Shown in pieces: positions 7,690 through 16,615 of a stretch of 64,000 bases of DNA. Under the pieces are notes generated by a model. It searched no databases. It was given only the letters and a program-made list of their open reading frames with translations, and was not told the origin of the DNA. The DNA is from Anaerotignum sp. MSJ-24 (GTDB lineage: Bacteria > Bacillota > Clostridia > Lachnospirales > Anaerotignaceae): the NCBI RefSeq assembly GCF_018918145.1, contig NZ_JAHLPX010000007.1, positions 186,001-250,000 of the forward strand, given 5' to 3'. A program made the translations under genes and the position numbers. Positions within the stretch are counted from its first letter, which is position 1; each line of letters opens with the position of its first letter.

Positions 7690-8220
7690 TTATTTAATTA
7701 TTGTAATATAGTCGTCTTTTCTTGGTGCAGGAGATTTGTCCGGTTCAGCCGCATAACCGAGTATGCAGTTGCCTACGCCGATATAATTGCCTGTAATTCC
7801 CCATTTTTTAAGAAGAGCTTTTCCGTCCTCTCTTTCGAATGTTTCCTTTGCTCTGTGAATCCAGCATGAGCCAAGACCGATGCTTGCGGCTGCATTCATC
7901 ATGTTTCCGAGTACAAGACTTCCGTCCTCAACATGGGTAGGTCTTTCGGCATCTGCAAGAACAACGATAACTGTTTTTGCTCCGTAAAAAGGATCAAAAC
8001 CGGGTTTTCCAAATATTTCTGCATTGATTCTTGAAAGCTCCGCAACGTCTTCGGGATTCTGAACGGCAATGAGTATAGGACTCTGTTTTCCCATTCCTGT
8101 GGGAGCCCATGTTCCTGCCTCAAGCACTGTTTCAAGCTCTTCGTCGGTAATCATTTCGGGTTTGTAAGCACGGCAGCTTCTACGTGTTTTGAGTGTTTCG
8201 AGAGTTTCGTTTTTAATCAT
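7690..8220 (-). CDS. Nitroreductase-family FMN oxidoreductase
   Basis: A 176-residue single-domain nitroreductase. The N-terminal FMN phosphate motif is KTRRSCRAYK, followed by APTGMGKQSP and the late GLGSCWIHRAKETF segment. The family uses NAD(P)H and FMN to reduce nitro groups, quinones or flavins. It is the last gene of a minus-strand operon behind the activase-type genes, 25 bases after the activase stop and with its own GGGAGGA. It could supply or drain electrons for those proteins; this is inference from position. Confidence 0.85.
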   Translation of the reverse strand: MIKNETLETLKTRRSCRAYKPEMITDEELETVLEAGTWAPTGMGKQSPILIAVQNPEDVAELSRINAEIFGKPGFDPFYGAKTVIVVLADAERPTHVEDGSLVLGNMMNAAASIGLGSCWIHRAKETFEREDGKALLKKWGITGNYIGVGNCILGYAAEPDKSPAPRKDDYITIIK

Positions 8221-8245
8221 AAGTATTTCCTCCCTTGATATGAAT

Positions 8246-9214
8246 TTAGTTTGCTAATTTTGTTCCGATTTTAATGGCACCTCTGTCACAGCGGTTGCCC
8301 CATGAATCAATTAATACACCGTCACGGTATACACAAATGATTTCACAGTTATTCGGACATCGACCGCAGTTTGTATCTCTTGTTTTAAATTCCATATCCT
8401 CAACAGAAAAATCGAATACCTTTCGTTTGCTGCTTCTTCCGGCAAGTATTGCAACGCCGAAAGCACCCATAAGATGTCCGTTTTCGTCAACGATTATGTC
8501 ACAGCCGAGAGCTTCTTTAAATGCGGCTGTAACACCTATGTTTTTGCTTACACCGCCCTGGAAAACAACGGGAGAAAGTATTTTTTTGCCTTTTCCGACG
8601 TTGTTAAGGTAGTTTGATACAACAGCCTTGCAAAGACCTGCTATTATATCCTCCTTAGGATGTCCCATCTGTATTTTATGAACAAGGTCTGATTCGGCAA
8701 ATACGGTACATCTTGCGGCAATCTGGGTAGGGTGAGTTGATTTGAGTGCTATATCTCCGAATTCCTCAACCTCAACGCCAAGACGCTTTGCCTGGCTGGA
8801 AAGGAATGAGCCTGTACCTGCGGCACAAAGAGTGTTCATTGCGTAATCAATGGCAACACCATTTTCAACAAGGATTATTTTTGAATCCTGACCGCCAATT
8901 TCAAGTATTGTTCTTACATCGGGATAGAGTGTTGTTGTTCCGATTGCGTGTGCGGTGATTTCGTTTTTAACCATTGTTGCACCAACCATTGCACCTACAA
9001 GGTTTCTTGCACTTCCTGTTGTGCCTGTTGCAACAATCTGATATGTTTCCTTGTCAAACTGTTCCTCTAATATACCTAAAAGTTTTTTTGCGGAACCGAG
9101 AGGATTTCCTTCTGTCCATATATATGAGCTTGCAAGGATATTGTTATCCTCGTCAATAATAACTCCCTTAGTGGAAATAGAGCCTATATCTATTCCGAGA
9201 TATGCTTCTTTCAT
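8246..9214 (-). CDS. 2-hydroxyacyl-CoA dehydratase-type activase (BadF/HgdC ATPase)
   Basis: A 322-residue ASKHA-fold ATPase with DIGSISTKGVI at the start, a second phosphate loop GGQDSK, NTLCAAGTGSFL and RCTVFAESD. The Cys of the last two motifs bridge one [4Fe-4S] cluster between the two subunits in HgdC-like activators. The C terminus carries extra Cys (CGRCPNNCEI and NRCDRG), so a second metal site is possible. Activators of this family use ATP to inject a single low-potential electron into a partner dehydratase or reductase. Its start overlaps the upstream gene by one base (TAATG), indicating coupled synthesis. Confidence 0.88.
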   Translation of the reverse strand: MKEAYLGIDIGSISTKGVIIDEDNNILASSYIWTEGNPLGSAKKLLGILEEQFDKETYQIVATGTTGSARNLVGAMVGATMVKNEITAHAIGTTTLYPDVRTILEIGGQDSKIILVENGVAIDYAMNTLCAAGTGSFLSSQAKRLGVEVEEFGDIALKSTHPTQIAARCTVFAESDLVHKIQMGHPKEDIIAGLCKAVVSNYLNNVGKGKKILSPVVFQGGVSKNIGVTAAFKEALGCDIIVDENGHLMGAFGVAILAGRSSKRKVFDFSVEDMEFKTRDTNCGRCPNNCEIICVYRDGVLIDSWGNRCDRGAIKIGTKLAN

Positions 9215-10281
9215 TATAAAACCTTCTTTCTCATGCTTATCATATCGTAAAAAGCTTCGAGTCTTGTGGCAAGACCTGTGTCGCTTGTCTGTGAATCATA
9301 GGTGAGATACAGAACCGGAATTTTATAGTCCTCACTTATATTGTGAAGAACCGGCATAATATCAATTTCCGGTGTACAGCCTGCTGATTTGATATGGACA
9401 ATTCCGTCAAAACTATGTGATGCATAGTTTTTAGCCGCCCAGATATTGATTGTTGATGTAGGTCCCATATCATATTTGCAGTATTCCGATGTTTCTACCT
9501 GCAAATTTTTGCCTTTGTAGTGGAACATTCTTGAAGTTGCGTTAAGATAACGATATACTTCAACGCCCATATCGGCAAGCTTCTGCTCTACATCGAGATT
9601 TGAAAAAGCGTCCTGTGCGGTAAGGAATTCTCCGACTACGCCGACCTTTAACGGATTTTCGGGCTTATCCAGCTCTATATCGTTAAATTCTTTTTTGAAT
9701 TTTTTATAAGCTGCCTCAAGCTCACGGCCGGTTGTTGCTGTTTCAACGGCTGTGTGGTATCGCTTTATGGCGGTTTTGCAGCTTCCTTTGACCTTTTCGA
9801 AGCCACAGTTTTTATAATACATAGCCTCTGCCTCGTCAAGCTGTTCAACGAGCTTAACGGTTTCGGCAAGAACAAGCATCATTTTTGCAACCGACATTCT
9901 TGGATTAAGTCTTTTAAGAGCTTTTATATAATCTCTTCGTTTACCTGTGCTGTATTCGGAAAGATTTACAAAGTCGAACTGGTATCCCATATCTCTTAAA
10001 ATCTGCTCCTGGAGCTCACCGTAATAGCCAAGACGGCAAAGTCCCATGGACATAAATATTGTGTCGGCGCCGGCCTCAAGACAGTCCATCATGCTTCCGA
10101 GAGTTGTTTTGAATGGAGTGCAGACATAATCCGGACTTGCCTTTGTGCCTCTGTCGAGAGTTCGTAGTGTCATCTGCGGAGGCATTATATAACGTGCACC
10201 GACGCCGTTTTCCATAAAATATTTAAAAGCATAGTTGTAATGAGTGAAGCTTGGAAAAGAGACTTTTTTTACGCCGTTCAT
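9214..10281 (-). CDS. 2-hydroxyacyl-CoA dehydratase D-component-like protein (COG3581 type)
   Basis: A 355-residue protein of the HgdB-like superfamily related to the uncharacterised proteins often annotated as CoA-substrate activase or COG3581. It holds cysteines in contexts suited to bind an iron-sulfur cluster: DYVCTPFKTTLG, FMSMGLCRLGYYG, SEYCKYDMGP and KSAGCTPEID. Real dehydratases have two such subunits and act on 2-hydroxyacyl-CoA; here the companion is a different family, so the substrate is unknown. It overlaps both neighbours by one base, so the three proteins are probably made in equal amounts and form one complex. Confidence 0.75.
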   Translation of the reverse strand: MNGVKKVSFPSFTHYNYAFKYFMENGVGARYIMPPQMTLRTLDRGTKASPDYVCTPFKTTLGSMMDCLEAGADTIFMSMGLCRLGYYGELQEQILRDMGYQFDFVNLSEYSTGKRRDYIKALKRLNPRMSVAKMMLVLAETVKLVEQLDEAEAMYYKNCGFEKVKGSCKTAIKRYHTAVETATTGRELEAAYKKFKKEFNDIELDKPENPLKVGVVGEFLTAQDAFSNLDVEQKLADMGVEVYRYLNATSRMFHYKGKNLQVETSEYCKYDMGPTSTINIWAAKNYASHSFDGIVHIKSAGCTPEIDIMPVLHNISEDYKIPVLYLTYDSQTSDTGLATRLEAFYDMISMRKKVL

Positions 10282-11234
10282 TAAAGTGTGCCTCCTTTGA
10301 ATCTTAAAATATCAACAAAGCTTTCAAGCCTTGTTTCAAGTCCTGCCGTTCCGTCCTGGTCGTCAAGAGTTATGTTGAGTATAGGCTTGCCTCTGAATTT
10401 TCGTATAATCATTTCGTCAACCATTGAGTCTGGACCGCAGGGAAATGCAGACATAAGCACCATACCGTCTATCTTGTCTATATGCTCGTCAATACTTCCG
10501 ACAAGCTCTCGGCTAAGCTCCCATTTTAAAGTAGGAGAAACCTTAGCACTGCGTTTTAAAGCGTCCTTACGGTCAACAACATCAGCCATTATAGGCACTG
10601 TACCGAGCTTTTTAAGAAAATCGGTAACCGGCTTTCCGATATATGAATCCATTGCGACATAGCTGTGGGCAACAATGAGAATTTTGAGACCGTTCTTTTT
10701 ATATAAGCTTTCGTTTGCCTTTAAATGATTTTTAAGGCTTTCGGTTTCGCCTTTTTTTGCCTCTTTATAAGCATTAAGAGCCTCTTTTTTTGAAAAACCA
10801 AGCTCAATTCCCATTTCAATGAATGCCTTTTCCTCCGGACAGTCCTCAATTACATCAACATTGTAGGTTAAGAATTTCTGACTTGTTTTTCTGAATGTGT
10901 TACATGCAATATCGTATAAAGCCTCGAACTTTGTACACATATTTCGTTTTATTCCGAAGTTGCTTATTCTTGGTATAAGTATATAGTCACATTTGCCGAT
11001 AAGGCTTTTTACATGACCGAGATAAATTTTTGTACAAAGACAGGCCTCGTCAATAGCTGCTGCTGTACCGGATTTTATTATTTCTTTGTTTGTCGGTTCG
11101 CTGATTACGCAGTCAGCACCGAGAATAGAAAAGAAGTTTTTCCATAAAACTTCATATCTGTAATAAAGCATGGCACGAGGAATACCTATTGTAATTTTCT
11201 TTTTTACAGGCTCTGCGCCTTTATTTTTCTGCAT
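10281..11234 (-). CDS. Acyl-CoA dehydratase activase-related protein (DUF2229/COG3580 type)
   Basis: 317 residues from ATG 11234, which has GAGGTGG upstream; longer starts would add an unrelated hydrophobic stretch. The segment ITIGIPRAMLYYRYEVLWKN and the following DEACLCTKIYLGHV and NMCTKFEALYD are hallmarks of DUF2229. In many Clostridia this domain is fused with the activase and D-component domains in one very large protein; here they are three overlapping genes. The enzymatic role of this group has not been established. The C terminus (DDQDGTAGLETRLESFVDI) resembles that of the next gene, pointing to common ancestry. Confidence 0.75.
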   Translation of the reverse strand: MQKNKGAEPVKKKITIGIPRAMLYYRYEVLWKNFFSILGADCVISEPTNKEIIKSGTAAAIDEACLCTKIYLGHVKSLIGKCDYILIPRISNFGIKRNMCTKFEALYDIACNTFRKTSQKFLTYNVDVIEDCPEEKAFIEMGIELGFSKKEALNAYKEAKKGETESLKNHLKANESLYKKNGLKILIVAHSYVAMDSYIGKPVTDFLKKLGTVPIMADVVDRKDALKRSAKVSPTLKWELSRELVGSIDEHIDKIDGMVLMSAFPCGPDSMVDEMIIRKFRGKPILNITLDDQDGTAGLETRLESFVDILRFKGGTL

Positions 11235-11271
11235 ATATATTATCCACCTCATTATAAGCGTAATTAAAATA

Positions 11272-11280
11272 ATTATAACA
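11272..11280 (-). promoter_or_regulatory. Candidate extended -10 element of the activase operon
   Basis: Read on the minus strand the sequence is TG-T-TATAAT, an extended -10 box, about 38 bases before ATG 11234. No good -35 was found at 16-18 bases. Confidence 0.4.
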
Positions 11281-11373
11281 TATATAAGGGTAAAATGTGA
11301 TAAATTGCGGCAAAATAAGTTGGACAATTTTCCGGTTTTGTTTCTCAAAAAAATCTTTAAAAAAATTAAAAAC

Positions 11374-11405
11374 CCTATTGACATATAGGAAATTAGGTAT
11401 ATAAT
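11374..11405 (+). promoter_or_regulatory. Promoter of cysK with overlapping small inverted repeat
   Basis: TTGACA (11378-11383), 16-base spacer, TATAAT (11400-11405). An inverted repeat CCTAT-N6-ATAGG straddles the -35 box and may be an operator; cysteine synthase genes in Firmicutes are often under Rrf2-type repressors (CymR), but the match is not strong enough to name it. Confidence 0.75.
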
Positions 11406-11465
11406 ATAAACATATCAAAACAGTAGACTTATATGAAATTAGAAAAGCAAACGGAGGAGATAATT

Positions 11466-12389
11466 ATGATCTATAAATCAGCAGCAGAACTCATCGGAAA
11501 AACACCACTTATGGAGCTTACAAACTTTGAAAAAGCAAACAATCTTGAAGCAAAAATTATTGCTAAGCTTGAATACTTCAATCCTGCCGGAAGCGTTAAA
11601 GACAGAATTGCAAAAGGTATGATCGATGATGCCGAAGCAAAAGGACTTCTTAACAAGGATTCGGTTATTATTGAACCTACATCAGGAAACACAGGTATCG
11701 GTCTTGCATCGGTCGCAGCAGCAAGAGGATACAGAATCATTATCGTAATGCCCGAAACAATGAGTATTGAAAGAAGAAAGCTTATGAAGGCTTATGGTGC
11801 AGAACTTGTACTTACAGAAGGTGCAAAGGGCATGAAGGGCGCAATCGAAAAGGCTGACGAGCTTGCAAAGGAAATTCCCAACAGCTTTATTCCCGGACAG
11901 TTTGTAAACCCTGCAAACCCCGAAGTTCACAGACAGACAACAGGCCCCGAAATCTGGGAAGATGCAGAAGGCAAGGTTGATATTTTCGTTGCAGGCGTTG
12001 GTACAGGTGGAACTATAACAGGTATTGGCAGCTATCTTAAATCACAGAATCCCAATGTTAAGGTTGTAGCAGTTGAGCCGCTTACGTCACCTGTGCTTTC
12101 ACAGGGCAAATCAGGTGCTCATAAGATTCAGGGTATCGGTGCAGGCTTTGTTCCCAAGGTTCTTGATACAAAGGTATACGATGAAATAATTACTGTTGAT
12201 AACGATGATGCTTTCGAAACAGGCAGAGAAATCGGCAGAAACGAAGGTATCCTTGTTGGTATTTCATCAGGTGCGGCAGTCTGGGCAGCAAGAGAGCTTG
12301 CAAAAAGACCTGAAAACAAAGGCAAGAACATTGTTGTTCTCCTTCCCGATACAGGTGACAGATACCTTTCAACTCCTTTATTTGAATAA
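11466..12389 (+). CDS. cysK: O-acetylserine sulfhydrylase (cysteine synthase A)
   Basis: A 307-residue PLP enzyme of the CysK type. It shows PAGSVKDR with the PLP Lys, [12 protein letters not shown] for the substrate loop, the phosphate-binding [10 protein letters not shown] and the late GISSGAA. It makes cysteine from O-acetylserine and sulfide in the cytoplasm. ATG 11466 is chosen because GGAGGAGA lies directly before it; an upstream ATG at 11433 lacks a site. The gene is monocistronic between its own promoter and terminator. No serine acetyltransferase gene is beside it. Confidence 0.93.
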   Translation: MIYKSAAELIGKTPLMELTNFEKANNLEAKIIAKLEYFNPAGSVKDRIAKGMIDDAEAKGLLNKDSVIIEPTSGNTGIGLASVAAARGYRIIIVMPETMSIERRKLMKAYGAELVLTEGAKGMKGAIEKADELAKEIPNSFIPGQFVNPANPEVHRQTTGPEIWEDAEGKVDIFVAGVGTGGTITGIGSYLKSQNPNVKVVAVEPLTSPVLSQGKSGAHKIQGIGAGFVPKVLDTKVYDEIITVDNDDAFETGREIGRNEGILVGISSGAAVWAARELAKRPENKGKNIVVLLPDTGDRYLSTPLFE

Positions 12390-12444
12390 TTAAATATATT
12401 TCTAAATTACTTTAGAATTGCTATATTATCCTTCATCCTTCACT

Positions 12445-12480
12445 AATAACGGCTTTGGTTTAACAGAGCCGTTATTTTTA
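12445..12480 (+). terminator. Terminator after cysK
   Basis: AATAACGGCT (12445-12454) pairs with AGCCGTTATT (12467-12476), followed by TTT. Confidence 0.85.
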
Positions 12481-12483
12481 TGC

Positions 12484-12530
12484 TTGACAAACTGTTAATA
12501 CTGTATATACTTAATATATACAGTATTAAC
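12484..12530 (+). promoter_or_regulatory. Promoter and autoregulatory operator of the GntR-ABC operon
   Basis: TTGACA (12484-12489), 16-base spacer, TATACT (12506-12511). The -10 box lies inside a perfect inverted repeat, GTTAATACTGTATATA (12494-12509), centre CTTAA, and its exact complement at 12515-12530. A repressor bound here would cover the -10 region and the start site, which fits autorepression by the GntR protein encoded next. Confidence 0.85.
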
Positions 12531-12544
12531 GAGGAGGTGCTTGA

Positions 12545-12922
12545 GTGAATATTGTTATAAGCAACAAAGATGACAGGCCGATATATGAACAGATAACTTC
12601 TCAGATGAAAAATATGATTTTATCCGGAAAGCTGGAGGAAGGTTCACAGCTTCCGTCTATAAGAGCATTGGCAAAGGATTTGAGAATATCCGTTATAACC
12701 ACAAAACGAGCATACGAAGAGCTGGAAAGAGATGGCTTTATAATTACTGTTGCCGGAAAAGGCAGTTACGTTGCTGAAAATAATTCGGCTGTGCTTAAAG
12801 AAGAAAAAATGAAGCAGCTCGAGGAAAATGTGAGAAGGCTTATTGAAGAGGCATATAACAGCGGAATAAGCAAGAAAGAGGTCAAAGAGATATTTGATAT
12901 ATGTTTGGAGGAATATAGATGA
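12545..12922 (+). CDS. GntR-family repressor, YtrA subfamily
   Basis: 125 residues: an N-terminal winged helix (PIYEQITSQMKNMILSGKLE, then LPSIRALAKDLRISVITTKR) and only a short helical tail instead of a large effector domain, which is the YtrA type. YtrA repressors sit in front of ABC exporter genes and are released by cell-wall-active compounds. Start is GTG 12545 after GAGGAGGTG. The stop overlaps the ABC gene start by 4 bases. The palindrome directly upstream is its likely operator. Confidence 0.88.
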   Translation: MNIVISNKDDRPIYEQITSQMKNMILSGKLEEGSQLPSIRALAKDLRISVITTKRAYEELERDGFIITVAGKGSYVAENNSAVLKEEKMKQLEENVRRLIEEAYNSGISKKEVKEIFDICLEEYR

Positions 12923-13761
12923 GTATTCTGGAGGTAAAAAATCTATGCAAAAGTTATAAGGGCTTTGATTTGAACAATGTTTCCTTTGATATTTCCGAAG
13001 GAACGATAATGGGACTTATAGGAGAAAACGGAGCAGGAAAAAGCACAATAATCAATATAATTACAAATGCTGTGCATAAGGACAGCGGAACGGTAAAGCT
13101 GTTCGGAGTTGATTTGGAAAACTGTAATTCGGATATTTGGAACAGCATTGCCGTTGTGCAGGCAGACTGCGGCTTTCCGGAAGAGCTTACGATAAAAAAT
13201 GCGGAAAGCGTACTGAAGGGAATATATAAAAACTGGGACAGCGGTAAGTTTGAAAGCTATATAAATAAATTAGGTCTGGATTTCAAAAAGAAAATAAAAT
13301 CCTTGTCAACAGGAATGAAAATGAAGCTTGAGCTTGCCATAGCTCTTTCGCATTCCGCAAAGCTTCTGATACTTGATGAGGCAACAAACGGACTTGATTT
13401 TATGGCAAGAAACGAAATATTGGATATACTTATGGATTTTATACAGGACGAAAGCTGTGGTGTGCTTTTAGCATCTCATATTATAGAGGATATGGAGCGT
13501 ATATGCGATTATATCACGTTCATACACAACGGAAATGTAGTATTTTCGGAAAACAAGGACGATCTGCTTGATAAATATGCGATTATCAATATCGATGAAA
13601 ATAAGCTTTCGGAACTGGACAGTAAGGCTGTTGTTTATACCGATAAAACACAATATTCGTCGAAGGCACTTGTATACAGAAATCAAATTCCTTCCGGTTT
13701 TGAAACCGAAAAAACGACCATACAGGATATAATGTATTTTTATATGAAAGGCGGTAAATGA
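12919..13761 (+). CDS. ABC transporter ATP-binding protein
   Basis: A 280-residue ATPase with Walker A GENGAGKSTI, signature LSTGMKMKLELAIAL, Walker B LLILDEATNGLD and a switch His in ASHIIEDM. It is of the BcrA/YtrB type that pairs with small ABC-2 permeases to export antimicrobial or membrane compounds. The signature has STGMK instead of SGGQ, common in this subfamily. The C-terminal 60 residues form a poorly conserved accessory region. Its stop overlaps the permease start (ATGA). Confidence 0.88.
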   Translation: MSILEVKNLCKSYKGFDLNNVSFDISEGTIMGLIGENGAGKSTIINIITNAVHKDSGTVKLFGVDLENCNSDIWNSIAVVQADCGFPEELTIKNAESVLKGIYKNWDSGKFESYINKLGLDFKKKIKSLSTGMKMKLELAIALSHSAKLLILDEATNGLDFMARNEILDILMDFIQDESCGVLLASHIIEDMERICDYITFIHNGNVVFSENKDDLLDKYAIINIDENKLSELDSKAVVYTDKTQYSSKALVYRNQIPSGFETEKTTIQDIMYFYMKGGK

Positions 13762-14378
13762 TTATGCTCGGACTTATGAAAAAAGAAATTTTTATGATGA
13801 AAAATTCTATGGTTACCGCCGGAATAGTTATGCTTATATTGACTATTGCTATGATTAGCAGTGAAAATGCCGAAATAGGCATACTTTCCGGCTATATAGT
13901 CGCTTTTACCGCAATATCGCCAATTACAATGATAGCATATGATGAAAAAAATAAATGGGACAGATATTCATCGGCAATGCCCGCAACAAAAAGACAACAG
14001 GTTTTGTGTAAGTATTTAATGGTTATATTGAATATTGTTATACTCACTGCCATATTTATAGCTTTATGCGCAATAAAAGGAGAAACGCTTATTTATATAA
14101 AGGGAGTAACAATTATTCCTGTTGTTATGGCAATTACAATCAGCGGAATTGAACTGTTAATGGCATATAAATTCGGGGCAAATAAAGCGAGATTTGTACT
14201 TATAGGAATTATGTTTTTGATTGTATTCGGAGCAAAAATATATGGAGCAATGGATATGCTTTCTGTTATTACAAGAAATCCGGCTATGTTTTATATCGGC
14301 GGTATTATAGTTGCATTTGCAGTATATATAGCCAGCTTTTGTTTATCGGTACATTTTTATTCAAACAAAGATTTTTAA
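13758..14378 (+). CDS. ABC-2 type permease, partner of the preceding ATPase
   Basis: A 206-residue protein with six hydrophobic helices and the ABC-2 permease start MLGLMKKEIFMMKNSM, plus the motif YDEKNKWDRYSSAMPATKRQ typical of the short ABC2_membrane_5 family. With the ATPase it should form a two-gene exporter. The substrate is unknown; GntR-YtrA operons often respond to bacitracin-like or other lipid II-binding peptides. It is the last gene of the operon. Confidence 0.82.
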   Translation: MIMLGLMKKEIFMMKNSMVTAGIVMLILTIAMISSENAEIGILSGYIVAFTAISPITMIAYDEKNKWDRYSSAMPATKRQQVLCKYLMVILNIVILTAIFIALCAIKGETLIYIKGVTIIPVVMAITISGIELLMAYKFGANKARFVLIGIMFLIVFGAKIYGAMDMLSVITRNPAMFYIGGIIVAFAVYIASFCLSVHFYSNKDF

Positions 14379-14400
14379 GGGCTCGAAAGAGCTCTTTTTT
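14378..14400 (+). terminator. Terminator of the GntR-ABC operon
   Basis: AGGGCTC, loop GAAA, GAGCTCT (one G.T pair), then T5; the stem starts at the last base of the permease stop codon. Confidence 0.8.
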
Positions 14401-14504
14401 ATTGAAATAATCGGATTGAATAGGATATAATTAATATAAATAAATCTGATATGGCAATGTTATGATATAAAGATTAATTATGTTTGTAGAGGTGAATATA
14501 AATT

Positions 14505-15413
14505 ATGGATAACGGTATATCTCTTGATTCCTATAAAATTTTCTGCACGGTTGTTAAAACGGGAAATATGTCTGCGGCGGCAAAGGAGCTTTATATATCA
14601 CAGCCGGCTGTGAGCATGGCTGTTAAACAGCTTGAAGAAAAACTCGGAAGTCCGCTTCTTATCAGAACGACAAAGGGAGTCCGCCCTACACCTGAAGGAG
14701 AGGTGCTTTATGTCTATCTTGAAAGAGCCTTGAGCATGATAGAAACGGCAGAGCATAAATATCTTGAAATGGCAAGGCTTGAAAAGGGCGAAATACGAAT
14801 AGGTGCAAGCGATATTGTTATCGGCGGATATTTAATGCCATTTATAGAAAATTTCAGCTATCGTTATCCCGATGTTAGAATTAAGGTTACTAATAAAACA
14901 ACAAATGAGTCATTAAGATTGCTTAAAAGCGGTGCGATAGATATGTGCTTTATAAACCTTCCCATTGAAAACAGTGATGATCTGGAAATAACGGAATGTA
15001 TCAAAATACATGATTGCCTTATCGGCGGAACAAAATACAGACATCTTGTTAAAAACGGACTTAAGCTGAGCGAGCTTTCGGATTATCCGCTCCTGCTTTT
15101 GGAGGATATGAGCAATACAAGACGACAGCTTGACAGATTTGCCATGGACAACGGAGTTATACTTAAGCCTATAATTGAGCTTGCAAGCTATGATCTGCTT
15201 ATTCAGTTCGCAAAAATAAATCTTGGACTTACTTTTATAATCCGTGAATTTGACAATATGTCCATTGATAACGAAAGCATATTTGAAATTCCGGTTTCTC
15301 CGGAGCTGCCGCCGAGATCGGTCGGTTTGGTTAAGCTGAAAAATGTTGCGTTGTCCTATGCGGCAAAAAGATTTGTCGATATGCTCGGCTTGAAACAGGA
15401 GGAATGTAAATGA
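14505..15413 (+). CDS. LysR-family transcriptional regulator
   Basis: 302 residues with the LysR winged helix (SLDSYKIFCTVVKTGNMSAA, SQPAVSMAVKQLEEKLGSPL) and a type-2 periplasmic-binding-like effector domain from about residue 92. The effector is unknown. AGAGGTG precedes ATG 14505. The stop TGA overlaps the sbcD start by 4 bases, and the sbcD ribosome site lies inside this gene, so the regulator is co-translated with sbcD-sbcC. LysR regulators usually control a divergent gene; here the upstream neighbour runs in the same direction, so its targets are not obvious. Confidence 0.88.
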   Translation: MDNGISLDSYKIFCTVVKTGNMSAAAKELYISQPAVSMAVKQLEEKLGSPLLIRTTKGVRPTPEGEVLYVYLERALSMIETAEHKYLEMARLEKGEIRIGASDIVIGGYLMPFIENFSYRYPDVRIKVTNKTTNESLRLLKSGAIDMCFINLPIENSDDLEITECIKIHDCLIGGTKYRHLVKNGLKLSELSDYPLLLLEDMSNTRRQLDRFAMDNGVILKPIIELASYDLLIQFAKINLGLTFIIREFDNMSIDNESIFEIPVSPELPPRSVGLVKLKNVALSYAAKRFVDMLGLKQEECK

Positions 15414-16615
15414 AAATACTGCATACATCTGACTGGCATTTGGGAAAAACTCTCAACAATATAACACGATATGAGGAACAACAGGAATTTATTGATGAAA
15501 TAGCCGAGATAGCAAAAGATGAAAATGTTGATATTATACTTATATCCGGAGATATATACGATACATCAAATCCTTCGGCAATGGCAGAAAATATGTTTTT
15601 TAATTCTGCCGTAAGGCTTGCACAAAATGGAAAAACTCCCGTTATGGTTATAGCAGGAAACCACGACAGTCCGGACAGACTTCTTGCCGGAGCGGATATT
15701 TTAAAGCCTTACGGAGTTCTTGTATCCGGCAGACCGTTTGATTTTAACATAAATGAAAAATATAACGGATATGAAATAACAGCTGAAAACGGAACTGCAG
15801 TTATAAACAAAAACGGAGAAACGGCGGTAATTGCACTTCTGCCGTATGTTACCGACCGAAGAATAGACGAAATAATAGGTAAAAGTGACAGCGAAGAAGA
15901 AAATGCGGAAAGCTATTCGGATAAGATTGCAGAACTTCTTTCTAAGCTTTCGGAAAGGTTTGAAAACGATACTATAAATATAGTTATGGCTCATTTATAT
16001 ACTTTAGGCGGCAAAGAAAGCGGAAGCGAAAGAAGTATACAGCTTGGTGGAAGTTATTCGGTAAAAGCAAACGCCTTTCCTGAAAAAGCGCAGTATATAG
16101 CACTCGGACATCTTCACAGACCGCAGACCGTTTCCGGTACGGATAAAAGAGCTTATTACAGCGGTTCACCACTTCCGTACAGCAAAGAGGAAGCGGTTTA
16201 TTCAAAGGCTGTCAATATAGTCGAAATTCATGCCGGAGAAAAGGCGAAAATAAAATCAATTCCTATAAGCAGCAGTAAGCCAATTGAAATATGGAAGGTG
16301 AATTCTGTTGCGGAGGCAATAGAAAAATGCAGGGAAAACAGCGGAAGAAGCTGTTATGTTTATATAGAAATAAAAACCGACAGAGTAATATCTCTTGAAG
16401 AAATACACGAAATGAAGCTTTTGAAAAAGGACATTATGGATATTGTTCCGATAATGGAAAATGATAATGATTTGGTAAATGTCGAAGAAAGAGAAGAGCT
16501 TTTGCTCAAGGACAGCTTTATGGATTTTTATAAAAAACTTAAGGGTGCAGAGCCAAATGAAGAAATAACAGAGCTGTTTTTATCTGTTTTCGGAGAGGAC
16601 GGTGAAGTTAAATGA
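15410..16615 (+). CDS. sbcD: Nuclease SbcD subunit (Mre11-like)
   Basis: 401 residues of the calcineurin-like phosphoesterase fold. The metal-binding motifs are HTSDWHLGK, SGDIYD, AGNHDS and GHLHRPQ. SbcCD is an ATP-dependent double-strand exonuclease and hairpin endonuclease that processes palindromes and blocked DNA ends. GGAGGAA precedes ATG 15410 inside lysR; the stop overlaps sbcC by 4 bases (ATGA). The length is normal for Firmicutes. Confidence 0.92.
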   Translation: MKILHTSDWHLGKTLNNITRYEEQQEFIDEIAEIAKDENVDIILISGDIYDTSNPSAMAENMFFNSAVRLAQNGKTPVMVIAGNHDSPDRLLAGADILKPYGVLVSGRPFDFNINEKYNGYEITAENGTAVINKNGETAVIALLPYVTDRRIDEIIGKSDSEEENAESYSDKIAELLSKLSERFENDTINIVMAHLYTLGGKESGSERSIQLGGSYSVKANAFPEKAQYIALGHLHRPQTVSGTDKRAYYSGSPLPYSKEEAVYSKAVNIVEIHAGEKAKIKSIPISSSKPIEIWKVNSVAEAIEKCRENSGRSCYVYIEIKTDRVISLEEIHEMKLLKKDIMDIVPIMENDNDLVNVEEREELLLKDSFMDFYKKLKGAEPNEEITELFLSVFGEDGEVK

